A stretch of 64,000 nt of DNA from Niallia sp. Man26 (GCF_022049065.2 NZ_CP095743.1:1255001-1319000); one strand, 5' to 3'. Numbered from the stretch's first letter, positions 36,537-46,818 are shown. The notes: generated from the letters alone by a model not told the origin. Numbers and translations are program-made.

Positions 36537-37946
36537 ATGGTAGTTGGAGATTTTCCTATTGAAACAGATACTATAGTCATTGGTGCTGGCCCTGGTGGGT
36601 ATGTAGCTGCAATCCGTGCGGCGCAACTAGGACAAAAAGTAACAATCGTTGAGAAAAATGTATTGGGCGGAGTTTGCTTAAACGTAGGCTGTATCCCATC
36701 AAAAGCATTAATCACAGCAGGTCATCGTTTTGAGACTGCTAAGCATTCTGACGATATTGGGATTACTGCTGAAAATGTAAAAGTAGATTTCTCAAAAGTT
36801 CAAGAATGGAAAGCAAGTGTTGTTAACAAGCTTACTGGCGGTGTAGAAGGCCTTCTTAAAGGAAACAAAGTAGATATCGCTTATGGCGAAGCATACTTTG
36901 TTGATGCTAACACACTAAAAGTAATGGATGATAAGTCATCTCAAACTTACACTTTCAAAAATGCAATTATTGCAACTGGATCTCGTCCAATTGAAATTCC
37001 TGCATTCAAATACTCTAAACGTGTTCTAGATTCTACTGGTGCACTTTCTCTTAAAGAAATTCCAGAGAAAATCGTTGTTATCGGTGGAGGTTATGTAGGT
37101 ACTGAGCTTGGTGGAGCATACGCTAGCTTCGGAACTAAAGTAACTATTCTAGAAGGTGCTGACGATATTCTTAACGGTTTCGAAAAGCAAATGTCTTCAT
37201 TGGTAGTTCGCAACTTGAAGAAAAAAGGTGCGGAAATCATTACTAAAGCAATGGCTAAAGGTGTCGAAGAAACAGATACTGGCGTTACTGTAACATATGA
37301 AGCAAAAGGTCAAGAGCAAAAGATCGAAGCTGACTATGTATTCGTAATGGTTGGAAGAAAACCAAACACAGACGAACTAGGTCTTGAACAAGTAGGAATT
37401 GAACTTGCTGAACGCGGACTTATCAAAACTGATAAGCAATGCAGAACTACTGTAAGCAATATCTTTGCAATCGGTGATATCATTGAAGGACCACCACTTG
37501 CACATAAAGCTTCTTATGAAGGTAAAATTGCTGCAGAAGTTATCGGTGGTCACAATTCTGAAATCGATTATCTTGGTATTCCTGCTGTTGTGTTTGCTGA
37601 GCCAGAATTGGCTACAGTTGGACACACAGAAGCTTCTGCTAAAGAAGCTGGAATCGAAGTTACAGCTGCTAAATTCCCATTCGCTGCTAACGGCCGTGCA
37701 CTTGCACTTAACCAAAGCGAAGGTTTCATGAAGCTTGTTACTCGTAAAGAGGATGGCCTAGTAATCGGTGCTCAAATCGCTGGTGCAAACGCATCTGATA
37801 TGATCGCTGAACTTGGTCTAGCAATCGAAGCAGGTATGACTGCTGAAGACTTGGCAATGACTATCCATGCTCACCCAACATTGGGAGAGATCACTATGGA
37901 AGCTGCTGAAGTTGCAATTGGTAGCCCAATTCATATCATTAAGTAA
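36537..37946 (+). CDS. pdhD: Dihydrolipoamide dehydrogenase E3
   Basis: The 469-residue flavoprotein has the FAD motif [15 protein letters not shown], the redox disulfide Cys47/Cys52 in [15 protein letters not shown], the NAD motif [17 protein letters not shown] and the active His in HAHPTLGE. It reoxidises dihydrolipoamide for this and possibly other 2-oxoacid complexes. Its ribosome site GGAGG lies in the last codons of pdhC, so translation is coupled. A strong terminator follows. Confidence 0.97.
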   Translation: MVVGDFPIETDTIVIGAGPGGYVAAIRAAQLGQKVTIVEKNVLGGVCLNVGCIPSKALITAGHRFETAKHSDDIGITAENVKVDFSKVQEWKASVVNKLTGGVEGLLKGNKVDIAYGEAYFVDANTLKVMDDKSSQTYTFKNAIIATGSRPIEIPAFKYSKRVLDSTGALSLKEIPEKIVVIGGGYVGTELGGAYASFGTKVTILEGADDILNGFEKQMSSLVVRNLKKKGAEIITKAMAKGVEETDTGVTVTYEAKGQEQKIEADYVFVMVGRKPNTDELGLEQVGIELAERGLIKTDKQCRTTVSNIFAIGDIIEGPPLAHKASYEGKIAAEVIGGHNSEIDYLGIPAVVFAEPELATVGHTEASAKEAGIEVTAAKFPFAANGRALALNQSEGFMKLVTRKEDGLVIGAQIAGANASDMIAELGLAIEAGMTAEDLAMTIHAHPTLGEITMEAAEVAIGSPIHIIK

Positions 37947-37949
37947 TAA

Positions 37950-37983
37950 TAAAAAAACCTCTCTTTATAGAGAGGTTTTTTTT
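37950..37983 (+). terminator. Terminator of pdhABCD
   Basis: The stem CCTCTCT/AGAGAGG extended by A-T pairs runs into TTTTTTTTT. Confidence 0.92.
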
Positions 37984-38168
37984 GTATTATTTAACAGTTT
38001 TCTATGTTTGGGTGCTGAGAATGGTTTGCAAGTTTGAGGGGACTATATAATGGAAGGAAAAATCGTTATTATACGGCATGAATTGTGAGGACATGCATAA
38101 ATATAGTGTATCATACTTACATTTCATAATGGACGAACTTAAGCGGAATGGAGAGTGGGGTGTTTTCC

Positions 38169-38414
38169 TTGAAGGTTTATACGACAATTCTACTGCAACT
38201 TATGTTATGGAGCGGTTACTCTATCATTGAATGGCTGTCAGAACATGACCTTTTCATTTATAAAGTGGTGATGTTTGGCGTGTTTTTATACTTGGCTGTT
38301 ATACTAGGGAATTACGTAAATAGGTCGCAAAGGAAAACCATGCTGGCTACTGCCATAAGTCTTTCTATTTATGGCTCCTTTCAGATGATTATGAGTATCA
38401 TAGCAGTCGTTTAA
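38169..38414 (+). CDS. Small membrane protein of unknown function
   Basis: The product (81 residues from TTG 38169, 88 from ATG 38148) has three hydrophobic segments and little else; the stretch IIEWLSEHDLFIYKVVMFGV is between helices 1 and 2. The TTG start is preferred because GAGTGGGG lies before it, while the ATG lacks a ribosome site. It lies alone after pdhD. I do not recognise the family. Confidence 0.6.
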   Translation: MKVYTTILLQLMLWSGYSIIEWLSEHDLFIYKVVMFGVFLYLAVILGNYVNRSQRKTMLATAISLSIYGSFQMIMSIIAVV

Positions 38415-38499
38415 GAGTGAATAAGGGTTCCTATCAATGTTTAGCATAACTTCTTGCCTTCCAGTCATTGTGGGCGTCTCACGCAACATTATATAAAAA

Positions 38500-38532
38500 T
38501 AAAAAAAGCCTTCTATAATAGAAGTCTTTTTT
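38500..38532. terminator. Hairpin between two convergent membrane-protein genes
   Basis: AAAGCCTTCTA/TAGAAGTCTTT (one mismatch) with short loop, followed by TTTTTT. Confidence 0.7.
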
Positions 38533-38553
38533 CGTATAGTAGATCTTTAAAAA

Positions 38554-38913
38554 TTAAAGTTCATCTTTTTTATCTTTTTTTCTGCCATTTTTATTAATTG
38601 CTTTTGTGCTGAAGCTTGCAACTACTGTGTATACACTGAAAATTAATAAGAAATAACAGATGAATGTAAACACAAGTGGAAATGGTTGAAGCTTTGTTTC
38701 CGTTTCTAAAGGTGATTGGAAAGTGAATTCAGCAGGGTAGGCATTTTCCTCTTCGGGTAATTGTACCTTTTGTTCAGCAAAGGGGATAGGTCCGCCAAAA
38801 ACCAATGTTTCTTTCTGTTCTAACGGTTTTTTCTCTAAGTAGTTATGAAAGATGAACGGGGAACTTAAGCTGACGATAAGACTGATAATTGCAACTATAA
38901 TAACTCTCTTCAA
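38554..38913 (-). CDS. Hypothetical two-helix membrane protein
   Basis: The 119-residue protein has an N-terminal hydrophobic segment (MKRVIIVAIISLIVSLSSPF), an outside-type middle part and a second helix (FPLVFTFICYFLLIFSVYTV), then a basic tail NGRKKDKKDEL. Topology suggests both ends inside with a short extracellular domain. In B. subtilis the gene slp lies at this point, but this product has no lipobox and is not clearly its orthologue. Function is unknown. Confidence 0.65.
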   Translation of the reverse strand: MKRVIIVAIISLIVSLSSPFIFHNYLEKKPLEQKETLVFGGPIPFAEQKVQLPEEENAYPAEFTFQSPLETETKLQPFPLVFTFICYFLLIFSVYTVVASFSTKAINKNGRKKDKKDEL

Positions 38914-39007
38914 TGAATAATTCTCCTATCTTTATCTATCTTTTCCCGCAAATAAATATATACGGATGCAGGTAGTTGCATCCGTATATGATTATGCAAA
39001 TTTAAAT

Positions 39008-40477
39008 TTAGCGGATAGCTTTATGTTCTTTAATAACGCGCAGTTTTTTGAAATCATAATCCTCAGGACCTTGCACAGGTAGTCCTGCTTCCATATTCCT
39101 GCGAATGTATTCCAGATTGTCCTCTGTAATAATTTCTCCAGGAATGAAAATAGGAATTCCCGGTGGATAGACCATGATGAATTCAGCAATAACTCTTCCA
39201 ACAGAGTCATTAAAATCAACAAGCTCTGTTTCCGAATAGAACGCATCACGAGGAGTGACGGCAAGCAACGGTATATTAGGAAGCATTACTTTTGCTTCTA
39301 CCTTGCCTGCTTTACTATGACATTCTTTGGACAGTTCATTTAATGCATGAAGGAGCATGTCTGCTTCTTTTTTTGTATCTCCTGGTGTAATAATACAAAG
39401 GATATTATATAAATCAGACATCTCTACTTCAATATTATAATGCTTACGCAGCCATTCTTCCACATCATGGCCTGTTAAGCCTAAATCCTTCACAGAAATA
39501 ACTAGTTTAGTCGGATCAAAGTCGAAGGCCATAGATGAACCAACGATATCTTCACCTAAGCAATAAAGATGTTCGATTTCATTCACTCGTCTGCGAATGT
39601 TTTGGGCAAGCTCAATCGTATTATCAAGAAGTTTTTTTCCTTCTGTTGCTAAACGTTTTCTTGCTACATCTAATGATGCGAGCAATAAGTATGATGTGCT
39701 CGTTGTAGTCAGCATGCTCATAATCGCTTGGACGCGTTTATAATTAACAAGATTGCCCCTCATATTCAAAATGGAGCTTTGCGTCATCGAACCACCTAGC
39801 TTATGAACGCTGGTTGCTGCAATATCTGCGCCTGCCTGCATTGCTGACATTGGCAGCTCGTCATGGAAGTGTATATGCACACCATGAGCCTCATCGACGA
39901 GGACTGGTATATTATAAGAATGGGCTAAATCCACAATTTTTTTTAAGTCTGCAGCTATGCCAAAGTAAGTAGGATTTATTACTAATAAACCTTTTGCATC
40001 TGGATGTAAATCTAGGGCATGCTGAACAGCTTCCACTGTTATACCATGCGAAATGCCAAGCTCTTTATCCACTTCTGGGTGGATGAATATTGGAATAGCA
40101 CCAGCAAAAACAATGGCAGACATAATAGATTTATGAACATTTCTTGGTACGATTATCTTATCTCCTGGACCACAAACGCTCATAATCATGGTCATAATGG
40201 CGCCGCTGGTTCCTTGTACCGAGAAAAAGGTATAATCAGCACCAAATGCTTCCGCTGCCAATTTTTGCGCTTGTTTAATAATTCCTTTCGGTTGATGAAG
40301 ATCATCAAGTGGACCAATGTTTATTAAATCGATGGAGAGGGCATTTTCTCCAATAAACTCTCTAAACTCTGGGTCCATTCCATTTCCCTTCTTATGTCCA
40401 GGAATATGAAATTGAACAGGATTTTTTTTTGCATGTTCCAATAAACCGTGGTATAACGGTGTTTCGTATTGTGACAA
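39008..40477 (-). CDS. speA: Arginine decarboxylase SpeA
   Basis: The 489-residue PLP enzyme belongs to the Orn/Lys/Arg decarboxylase (aspartate aminotransferase-fold) family. VDEAHGVHIHF and the PLP lysine Lys226 in TSVHKLGGS are intact, as are FHIPGHKKG and YPPGIPIFIPGE. It makes agmatine for polyamine synthesis. The B. subtilis orthologue lies after the pdh operon at the same place. Start is TTG after AAAGAGGTG. Confidence 0.95.
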   Translation of the reverse strand: MSQYETPLYHGLLEHAKKNPVQFHIPGHKKGNGMDPEFREFIGENALSIDLINIGPLDDLHQPKGIIKQAQKLAAEAFGADYTFFSVQGTSGAIMTMIMSVCGPGDKIIVPRNVHKSIMSAIVFAGAIPIFIHPEVDKELGISHGITVEAVQHALDLHPDAKGLLVINPTYFGIAADLKKIVDLAHSYNIPVLVDEAHGVHIHFHDELPMSAMQAGADIAATSVHKLGGSMTQSSILNMRGNLVNYKRVQAIMSMLTTTSTSYLLLASLDVARKRLATEGKKLLDNTIELAQNIRRRVNEIEHLYCLGEDIVGSSMAFDFDPTKLVISVKDLGLTGHDVEEWLRKHYNIEVEMSDLYNILCIITPGDTKKEADMLLHALNELSKECHSKAGKVEAKVMLPNIPLLAVTPRDAFYSETELVDFNDSVGRVIAEFIMVYPPGIPIFIPGEIITEDNLEYIRRNMEAGLPVQGPEDYDFKKLRVIKEHKAIR

Positions 40478-40884
40478 TTTATTACCACACCTCTTTAAGT
40501 TAGTATTTTGTTTGCCGTTTTCATAACGGATTTTGATCCTCCTAAAAATAGAAGTTTTCCACTGTTTGTAAAAACAAATGGATATTGGGTTTTACCCTTA
40601 AAAACTTATTAAATTCATAAAACAAAAGAATTATAGCACTTTTTATTTTTTTTGCATACAATTAGTTTTTACTATAAAGGAAAGAATTATTGTAACGAAT
40701 TTATAAAATATATATTTGCCTTGTAATAACAGCCTAATTTCCGCAGTGAATTAAAGCTGGAAAGCATGTAGAAGTGTTTTAAACTGCGGCAGAATGCGTA
40801 TAGTAGGAAGGTGTTTTACAATTTGTTTTTATTCCACTAAAATAAAGAGAACTAAAAATTTTAAAAAACAAAAGAGGTACTTAT
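40478..40884. other. Divergent region speA/yktA, about 400 bp
   Basis: AT-rich, with CCGTT/AACGG (about 40513-40527) as the only short inverted repeat. Promoters for both directions must be here. No open frame with a ribosome site was found. Confidence 0.45.
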
Positions 40885-41157
40885 ATGGAATATCAATACC
40901 CGATAGATATTGATTGGTCAACAGAGGAAATAGTTGAGGTAGTAAAGTTTTTTGAATGCATCGAAGCAGCATATGAGAAGGGGATTGAAAAGGAAGCACT
41001 TATGGAACAGTATAAGTTGTTCAAAAAAATTGTCCCTGGTAAAGCACAAGAAAAAAATGTATGTGATGAATTTGAAGAAGTCAGCGGCTATTCTACGTAT
41101 CGCACTATAAAGAAGGCGAAGGAAGCGGAAGCTGGAACTAAAATAAAAATGCCTTAA
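40885..41157 (+). CDS. yktA: UPF0223 family protein YktA
   Basis: The 90-residue cytoplasmic protein has the family opening [20 protein letters not shown] and ends with the basic tail [13 protein letters not shown]. Structure of the family is helical; function is unknown. The ATG follows AAAGAGGTAC. It converges on yktB across a strong terminator, the same gene order as in B. subtilis. Confidence 0.92.
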   Translation: MEYQYPIDIDWSTEEIVEVVKFFECIEAAYEKGIEKEALMEQYKLFKKIVPGKAQEKNVCDEFEEVSGYSTYRTIKKAKEAEAGTKIKMP

Positions 41158-41160
41158 TAG

Positions 41161-41197
41161 AAAAGAGGAAGAAAACATATTGTTTTCTTCCTCTTTT
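41161..41197. terminator. Bidirectional terminator, yktA and yktB
   Basis: A 17-bp stem AAAAGAGGAAGAAAACA/TGTTTTCTTCCTCTTTT with a 3-base loop. Confidence 0.95.
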
Positions 41198-41812
41198 TTA
41201 GATGGATAGTTTATAAAATGGCAGCAACGTTTCATATGTGTTGTCCACTAATTCAGCAAACTTTGCTCCGTCTTGTAAGATTGGATCATTTGCATCGAAA
41301 TGTCTGCCAACAAGGAATTCGGCTTTTTTGACATCTCTGAATCTTTCCAATGCCTTTTGTAAGTCAATTTCAGCTATTGGGAAAGACTCCTTTTTCATAT
41401 GATCCATTGATACTACAAAATCTCCTGGGATTTCTGTAGAGAATCGCTCCATATTCTCTAAAAATACATTTGCGATGCTGCTTTTGTTTGGCAGCTCGTA
41501 AATATAGGCAAGCCATATAAATACATGATCATCAAATAATCCAAGCTGGAAATGCGGATGCTGCTTATAGCCTCGTTTGTTCCCTGCAATTGCCATCCAT
41601 GTATCCTTCGGAGGATTTACGGTGCGGCGTGCATGCTTCGCAATATGCAAATGCATTTCGATTCCTAGCTTGCTTGAAAGGCTGTCAGTCAGCTCTTGAC
41701 CAATCTCCTTAAATTTCGGCTGTATGCGAGTTTGGATTGCTTCCATTCTTTCCTCTAAACCATCTATTGTAAATGTTTCGAAATCGTTTTTGTTAAAACC
41801 AGCAAATTTCAT
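41198..41812 (-). CDS. yktB: UPF0637 family protein YktB (DUF1054)
   Basis: The 204-residue protein opens MKFAGFNKNDFETFTIDGLE and contains MHLHIAKHARRTVNPPKDTW, typical of DUF1054. It is soluble, with no catalytic pattern I can name. The ATG follows AAAGGAG with a 12-base spacer. It is a single gene, convergent with yktA. Function is unknown. Confidence 0.92.
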   Translation of the reverse strand: MKFAGFNKNDFETFTIDGLEERMEAIQTRIQPKFKEIGQELTDSLSSKLGIEMHLHIAKHARRTVNPPKDTWMAIAGNKRGYKQHPHFQLGLFDDHVFIWLAYIYELPNKSSIANVFLENMERFSTEIPGDFVVSMDHMKKESFPIAEIDLQKALERFRDVKKAEFLVGRHFDANDPILQDGAKFAELVDNTYETLLPFYKLSI

Positions 41813-42125
41813 AATTTCTAGAAACTCCTTTACTCGTTTATATCTTAGCTTTTTGGGTAAACAGATTGTAAGAAGGAAAGCAAGTTAGTTAGAGAGCGTG
41901 TGATCATTTCTCTAAAACTTTTCTTAAATTAACTATCTGCTTACAGTAATTCCTAATTCTGTACCGCTATTCTGTATTTTAGCATACATATTGCTGACAA
42001 GAGAAATGATTAGGACTAAAGGTTAGGTAATAGCACATATTTGTACCACTGATAAGGAAAGCGACATATTATATAAGAAATAAAAGAAGCAATCCACTAA
42101 AGTCTATGGAAGGGGTGTACTGTCC
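41813..42125. other. Divergent region yktB/ykzI, about 310 bp
   Basis: AT-rich, nothing recognised beyond the two ribosome sites. TTATATAAG at about 42069 may be part of the ykzI promoter. Confidence 0.4.
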
Positions 42126-42320
42126 GTGAAACAATTAATGAATTCATCAAAAAGAAATAGACTAGAAAATGAGAAGAAAGCTGTTTTGCGATTAGAAATG
42201 GATTATGAGCTTGCTACATTATTTGATGCAATTAAGGAAAACAATGAAATGCAGAAAAAAGCTAGCAAACAGAAGCTTGAAAAGATTCGACAGGAACTTC
42301 TGAGACTTAAGGCATTATAG
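42126..42320 (+). CDS. ykzI: Small coiled-coil protein, YkzI-like
   Basis: The 64-residue protein is almost entirely charged helix (KRNRLENEKKAVLRLEMDYE, then KQKLEKIRQELLRLKAL) and probably forms a coiled coil. The start is GTG, after AAGGGGTG. The name follows the position between yktB and yktC in B. subtilis and the similar length; function is unknown. A very strong terminator follows immediately. Confidence 0.65.
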   Translation: MKQLMNSSKRNRLENEKKAVLRLEMDYELATLFDAIKENNEMQKKASKQKLEKIRQELLRLKAL

Positions 42321-42330
42321 GTAGCGGTTT

Positions 42331-42376
42331 AAAAATCATAAATAAAACCCTTCTCCCGGTTTTATTTATGATTTTT
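42331..42376 (+). terminator. Terminator of ykzI
   Basis: A 19-bp stem AAAAATCATAAATAAAACC/GGTTTTATTTATGATTTTT with an 8-base loop. Confidence 0.95.
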
Positions 42377-42505
42377 TCCGTTGTTGTCATTTTGTTGGAA
42401 TTTATTTCTTCATGCATGATAAAATAACGATAAGCAAAAATATAAGAATAGCATACGGAATAGGGCAGCCTGAAAAAATTATTTCAGTACGAGAAGGATG
42501 AGAAT

Positions 42506-43306
42506 ATGACAAATTGGCAAGAGGTCGATACATATGCGAAACTTTGGATTAAAGAAGCGGGGGATAGGATAAAAAAATCCTTCACCAAAGAATTAGTAGT
42601 AGAAACAAAATCTAACAAAAATGACTTAGTTACAGAAATAGACAAAGGGACAGAGCAATTCCTAATAAGTAAAATAAAAGAGGTATACCCGGAACATCAT
42701 ATTCTAGGCGAAGAGGGCATGTCATCAGGAGTTAATGACCTGAAAGGGGTTGTCTGGATTATTGACCCGATTGATGGAACGATGAATTTCGTCCATATGC
42801 AACGGGACTTTGCCATATCAATCGGAATATACGAAGATGGAGTCGGCCAAATCGGACTTATTTATGATGTAGTCGCTGATGAACTTTATCATGTGAGAAA
42901 AGGGAACGGCGTATATATGAACAAAACGAAATTGAAGCCGTTAAAGCCTACTAAAGTGGAAGAAGCTATCATCGGCTTGAATGCAACATGGGTAACGGAG
43001 AATAAAAGGATTGATCCTAAATATCTTGCTCCGCTTACGAAGGATGCAAGAGGCACCCGCTCGTTTGGTTCAGCTTGTCTGGAGCTTGCCTATATCGCAG
43101 CAGGACGAATGGATGCCTATATAACGTTAAGGCTGTCTCCGTGGGATTATGCTGCAGGCAAGATAATGGTCGAGGAGCTCGGCGGTAAAGTAACCAGTCT
43201 CAAAAATGAAGAACTTGATATGCTGACGCAAAATTCATTCTTTGCCTCAAAACCAGATCTTCATGAAGAGATATTGCAAAACTATTTAAATAATGGAAAA
43301 TGGTGA
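42506..43306 (+). CDS. suhB: Inositol monophosphatase family protein (SuhB/YktC)
   Basis: The 266-residue enzyme has the metal-binding motifs ILGEEGMSSG, WIIDPIDGTMNFVHMQ and SPWDYAAGKIMVEELGG of the IMPase family. It hydrolyses sugar or inositol phosphates with magnesium; B. subtilis YktC has inositol monophosphatase activity. The ATG follows GAAGGATG. It is monocistronic with its own terminator. Confidence 0.93.
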   Translation: MTNWQEVDTYAKLWIKEAGDRIKKSFTKELVVETKSNKNDLVTEIDKGTEQFLISKIKEVYPEHHILGEEGMSSGVNDLKGVVWIIDPIDGTMNFVHMQRDFAISIGIYEDGVGQIGLIYDVVADELYHVRKGNGVYMNKTKLKPLKPTKVEEAIIGLNATWVTENKRIDPKYLAPLTKDARGTRSFGSACLELAYIAAGRMDAYITLRLSPWDYAAGKIMVEELGGKVTSLKNEELDMLTQNSFFASKPDLHEEILQNYLNNGKW

Positions 43307-43332
43307 GACAGCAAATAATTGCTGTCTTTTTT
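43307..43332 (+). terminator. Terminator of suhB
   Basis: An 8-bp stem GACAGCAA/TTGCTGTC with a 4-base loop and six T. Confidence 0.9.
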
Positions 43333-43422
43333 AAATGTAAATAATGTTTCCGTTTACATTTATTTTTTTTACTGTTTTTTTTGTTTTAAGAGAAAAACCC
43401 TTTAGGTTATTCTCATTTTCTA

Positions 43423-43431
43423 TGGTATAAT
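43423..43431 (+). promoter_or_regulatory. Extended -10 promoter of bipA
   Basis: TGGTATAAT lies 65 bp before the bipA start. The -35 is not evident. Confidence 0.5.
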
Positions 43432-43495
43432 GACTCAGTTATAATGTGTAAACTAATGATAAACGAGATAGACATTTCAGGTAGGAGTGAAATTT

Positions 43496-45331
43496 TTGAA
43501 GATTAGAGAAGATATTCGTAATATCGCTATTATTGCCCACGTTGACCATGGGAAAACAACGCTAGTTGACCAGCTGTTAAAACAATCTGGTACATTCCGT
43601 ACGAATGAACATGTAGATGAGCGTGCAATGGATTCAAATGATTTAGAAAGAGAACGCGGTATTACAATCCTTGCAAAAAATACTGCAATTCAATATAAAG
43701 ATACAAGAATCAACATCTTGGATACTCCAGGACATGCTGACTTCGGTGGAGAAGTAGAACGTATCATGAAAATGGTTGATGGTGTGCTTCTTGTTGTCGA
43801 TGCATATGAAGGCTGTATGCCACAAACACGTTTCGTTCTTAAAAAGGCGCTTGAGCAAAACTTAACGCCAATCGTCGTAGTTAACAAAATTGACCGTGAT
43901 TTCGCACGTCCAACAGAAGTTATCGACGAAGTACTTGATTTGTTCATTGAACTTGATGCATCTGAAGAGCAGCTTGAATTCCCAGTTATATATGCTTCTG
44001 CAATTAACGGAACTGCAAGCACAAACCCAGAGCAGCAAGATGAAAACATGCAATCATTATATGATGCAGTTGTTGAGCATATTCCAGCTCCAGTTGATAA
44101 TAGAGATGAGCCGCTTCAATTCCAAGTATCTCTTCTTGACTACAATGACTATGTAGGACGTATCGGAATTGGCCGCGTATTCCGCGGAACAATGAAAGTA
44201 GGTCAGCAAGTTGCTTTAATGAAGCTTGATGGAACGGTAAAACAATTCCGTGTAACAAAAATCTTTGGTTTCTTCGGTCTGAAAAGACAAGAGGTAGAAG
44301 AAGCTTATGCTGGAGACTTGATTGCAGTTTCTGGAATGGAAGACATCAACGTAGGAGAAACAGTATGTCCTGTTGAGCATCAAGAAGCATTGCCTGTATT
44401 GCGCATTGATGAGCCGACATTGCAAATGACATTCCTAGTGAATAACAGCCCATTTGCAGGTAGAGAAGGTAAATACCTGACTTCAAGAAAAATTGAAGAA
44501 AGACTTCGTGCACAATTAGAAACAGATGTAAGCTTGCGTGTAGAAAACACAGATTCTCCTGATGCATGGACAGTATCTGGACGCGGTGAATTGCATTTGT
44601 CTATCTTGATTGAGAACATGCGCCGTGAAGGTTATGAACTACAAGTTTCTAAGCCAGAAGTTATCGTTCGTACTATCGATGGAGTTCGTTGTGAGCCAAT
44701 CGAGCGCGTACAAATCGATGTGCCAGAAGAGCATACTGGAAGCGTTATGGAGTCTATCGGTGCCCGCAAAGGTGAAATGCTAGATATGATCAACAATGGT
44801 AACGGCCAAGTTCGTTTGATCTTCAATGTACCTGCACGCGGACTAATCGGATATACTACTGAGTTCTTAACACTAACTCGCGGTTACGGAATCATCAACC
44901 ACACATTTGACAGCTACCAGCCAATGGCTTCAGGTCAAGTAGGCGGAAGACGTCAAGGTGTGCTTGTCAGCATGGAATCTGGTAAAGCATCTACTTACGG
45001 TATCATGCAAGTAGAAGACCGCGGTATCATTTTCGTAGAAGCTGGTACAGAAATCTATGAAGGAATGATCGTCGGAGAACACACTCGTGAAAATGACATC
45101 ACTGTTAATATCACGAAAGTAAAACAAGCGACAAACATCCGCTCAGCAAACAAAGACCAAACAGCTACAATGAAAAAACCAAGAATCATGACTTTGGAAG
45201 AATCTTTAGAATACTTGAATGACGATGAGTATTGTGAAGTAACGCCTGAATCTATCCGTCTTCGTAAGAAGATCCTTGATAAATCAGAGCGTGAACGTGT
45301 AGCGAAAAAGAAAAAGCTTGCTGATCAATAA
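43496..45331 (+). CDS. bipA: Ribosome-binding GTPase BipA/TypA
   Basis: The protein (611 residues) has the G1-G4 motifs [25 protein letters not shown] and NKID, followed by the EF-G-like domains and the BipA-specific C-terminus. It binds 70S ribosomes and aids 50S assembly at low temperature and under stress. I start at TTG 43496 ([17 protein letters not shown]), six bases after AGGAGTG, matching the family N-terminus; a GTG at 43487 overlaps the ribosome site. It corresponds to B. subtilis ylaG. Confidence 0.96.
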   Translation: MKIREDIRNIAIIAHVDHGKTTLVDQLLKQSGTFRTNEHVDERAMDSNDLERERGITILAKNTAIQYKDTRINILDTPGHADFGGEVERIMKMVDGVLLVVDAYEGCMPQTRFVLKKALEQNLTPIVVVNKIDRDFARPTEVIDEVLDLFIELDASEEQLEFPVIYASAINGTASTNPEQQDENMQSLYDAVVEHIPAPVDNRDEPLQFQVSLLDYNDYVGRIGIGRVFRGTMKVGQQVALMKLDGTVKQFRVTKIFGFFGLKRQEVEEAYAGDLIAVSGMEDINVGETVCPVEHQEALPVLRIDEPTLQMTFLVNNSPFAGREGKYLTSRKIEERLRAQLETDVSLRVENTDSPDAWTVSGRGELHLSILIENMRREGYELQVSKPEVIVRTIDGVRCEPIERVQIDVPEEHTGSVMESIGARKGEMLDMINNGNGQVRLIFNVPARGLIGYTTEFLTLTRGYGIINHTFDSYQPMASGQVGGRRQGVLVSMESGKASTYGIMQVEDRGIIFVEAGTEIYEGMIVGEHTRENDITVNITKVKQATNIRSANKDQTATMKKPRIMTLEESLEYLNDDEYCEVTPESIRLRKKILDKSERERVAKKKKLADQ

Positions 45332-45336
45332 TAATT

Positions 45337-45370
45337 AAAAAGGCTGTTCCTTTAGGGAACAGCTTTTTTT
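45337..45370 (+). terminator. Terminator of bipA
   Basis: A stem AAAAAGGCTGTTCC/GGGAACAGCTTTTT with T-run. Confidence 0.93.
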
Positions 45371-45450
45371 GTGTTTGATTTTTGAGTTCTGTTGAGATAG
45401 GTACTAGCGCTTTTATAGGGGCGTGTGATTGTTTGGGGAGGAGGTCATAG

Positions 45451-45945
45451 GTAAATAAAGCCAAGGAGGTGAAAACCGCACCTCCTTGGCTTATTCGTCT
45501 TATGCTAGTCGCCGATAAGCAGGCGCTCTGCGCTTTTCGTAATGTCTAGCTCCAGGCGGCAGCTGCTCGATGAACTTCCCTCTCCTCCCTACGATAAGTC
45601 AACATCGCTTCACTATCGTTCAGCGTGTTTCCTTTATCTCAGTCGAAGAGCTCCAGTTCATCAGCAGCTAAACGCCGCCTTCCGCTTTTCGGTTGTCCAG
45701 CTCCGAGCGCCATCGGCTCGAGGTCATAAGCCAAATAAGCCAATGAGGTTGAAAACCGCACCTCCTTGGCTTATTCGTCTTATGCTAGTCGCCGATAAGC
45801 AGGCGCTCTCCGCTTTTCGTAATGTCTAGCTCCGAGCGCCATCGGCTCGAGTCATAAGCCAAGCTGTCAAAGGGAGGTAAAGAACACCTCCCATTGCCAC
45901 CTCGTCTTATGCTAGTCGCCGATAAGCAGGCGCTCTGCGCTTTTC
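45451..45945. repeat. Cluster of palindromic Bacillaceae-type intergenic repeats
   Basis: An 83-bp unit at 45471-45553 recurs at 45751-45833 with a single difference, 280 bp apart. A shorter third copy covers 45902-45945. All carry GTCTTATGCTAGTCGCCGATA, with one base trimmed here: TCTTATGCTAGTCGCCGATA, then AAGCAGGCGCTCT. The first unit is preceded by a perfect 14-bp inverted repeat AAGCCAAGGAGGTG/CACCTCCTTGGCTT (45458-45492); in the second the left arm is decayed, and before the third a shorter GGGAGGT/ACCTCCC is present. TAGCTCCGAGCGCCATCGGC occurs at 45824-45843 and nearly at 45700-45719. Such elements are common between genes in Bacillaceae. Open frames here are by-products. Confidence 0.9.
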
Positions 45946-45947
45946 TT

Positions 45948-46148
45948 TTACCATTCTTCTTCTTTTATTTTGCTTCTGTAGAGTACGAATTTTCCGGAGT
46001 CGATTCGTTTTTGTGTGTTTTCGGTTATTCTTGTTTCGCATTCTTTGCACATATATGTGTGAATGGGTCTGTTTCTTAGTCTTTTTGCTTGAAAGGAGTT
46101 TTCTTCAATATCTTCGATTTTGTCGCATATTACACATTTCACTCTCAA
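45948..46148 (-). CDS. ylaI: YlaI family protein (DUF2197), zinc-finger-like
   Basis: The 66-residue protein opens with RVKCVICDKIEDIEENSF and later has YMCKECETRI, two CxxC pairs forming a zinc ribbon. I start at TTG 46148, six bases after GAGGTG, which matches the family N-terminus. The function is unknown. It sits between the repeat cluster and ylaJ; in B. subtilis the order is ylaG-ylaH-ylaI-ylaJ, and ylaH is absent here. Confidence 0.87.
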   Translation of the reverse strand: MRVKCVICDKIEDIEENSFQAKRLRNRPIHTYMCKECETRITENTQKRIDSGKFVLYRSKIKEEEW

Positions 46149-46227
46149 TACGTGCACCTCTAATCAATCTTTGTTATTTATTTGATTATAGGTTTATTAT
46201 AATAAAAAATGCTGTGGAAATCGAATG

Positions 46228-46818
46228 TTAGTCTTTCAAGTGATTGTTTGATTGTTCGTCTTGGTCTTTTTTGAGCTGATTCTTTTCGTTTTCGTTCAGT
46301 TTATTGTCAGGTGTTTTCAGATTGCTGCCTGGGTCGTTATTCAGGATATCTGCTGGTAATTCTGGGATAATTCTGCCGGTAATGTCGGCGAGTTCATTGA
46401 ATATGCCTTGTACTGGTTCACCGTCCTGGATGTCTTCGGCAATTTCTGCTAGGCGCGCATTGATATCAGGATCTGCAACAATCATCGCATTTGCGCCATT
46501 TGGGTCGTTTTTAAGGCTTTCTGCTACAGCATACTTAATGGAGCCAACCTCTGATCGGTCTAAGTTAGAATTTATATCAATTCCGACAATAGCATATCTT
46601 CCTATTACTACGGCTGTGGCATCATTCACATTAGGAATGCTTGTTGCTAAATTTACAAGACGCTCGGAAATTTCTTGGCCGGATTTTCGATTTACATCAT
46701 CTATCGTTGAGTTTTTAACGTCCGCTAGATCGTTGTCTGTTTGTGCATCACGATTACCGTTAGCGGCACAGCCAGCAAGCAATAGTACAAGACAAGTACA
46801 TAAAATGCTTTTTTTCAT
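46228..46818 (-). CDS. ylaJ: YhcN/YlaJ family sporulation lipoprotein
   Basis: The 196-residue product has a lipoprotein signal (MKKSILCTCLVLLLAGCAAN, lipobox LAGC) and the YhcN/YlaJ domain (about 50-150), including VVIGRYAIVGIDINSNL. Family members are spore-membrane lipoproteins that affect germination. The C-terminal tail is rich in Asn and Lys. The ATG follows AAAGGAGG. It is divergent from the PhoH-family gene. Confidence 0.88.
   Translation of the reverse strand: MKKSILCTCLVLLLAGCAANGNRDAQTDNDLADVKNSTIDDVNRKSGQEISERLVNLATSIPNVNDATAVVIGRYAIVGIDINSNLDRSEVGSIKYAVAESLKNDPNGANAMIVADPDINARLAEIAEDIQDGEPVQGIFNELADITGRIIPELPADILNNDPGSNLKTPDNKLNENEKNQLKKDQDEQSNNHLKD

Noticed and set aside
45451..45945. 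CRISPR array
   Set aside because: Only two full and one partial copies, unequal spacing, no uniform short repeats or spacers and no cas genes.
45542..46079. Plus-strand frames in the repeat cluster
   Set aside because: They are made from repeat copies, share no start or ribosome site, and the second runs antisense to ylaI.
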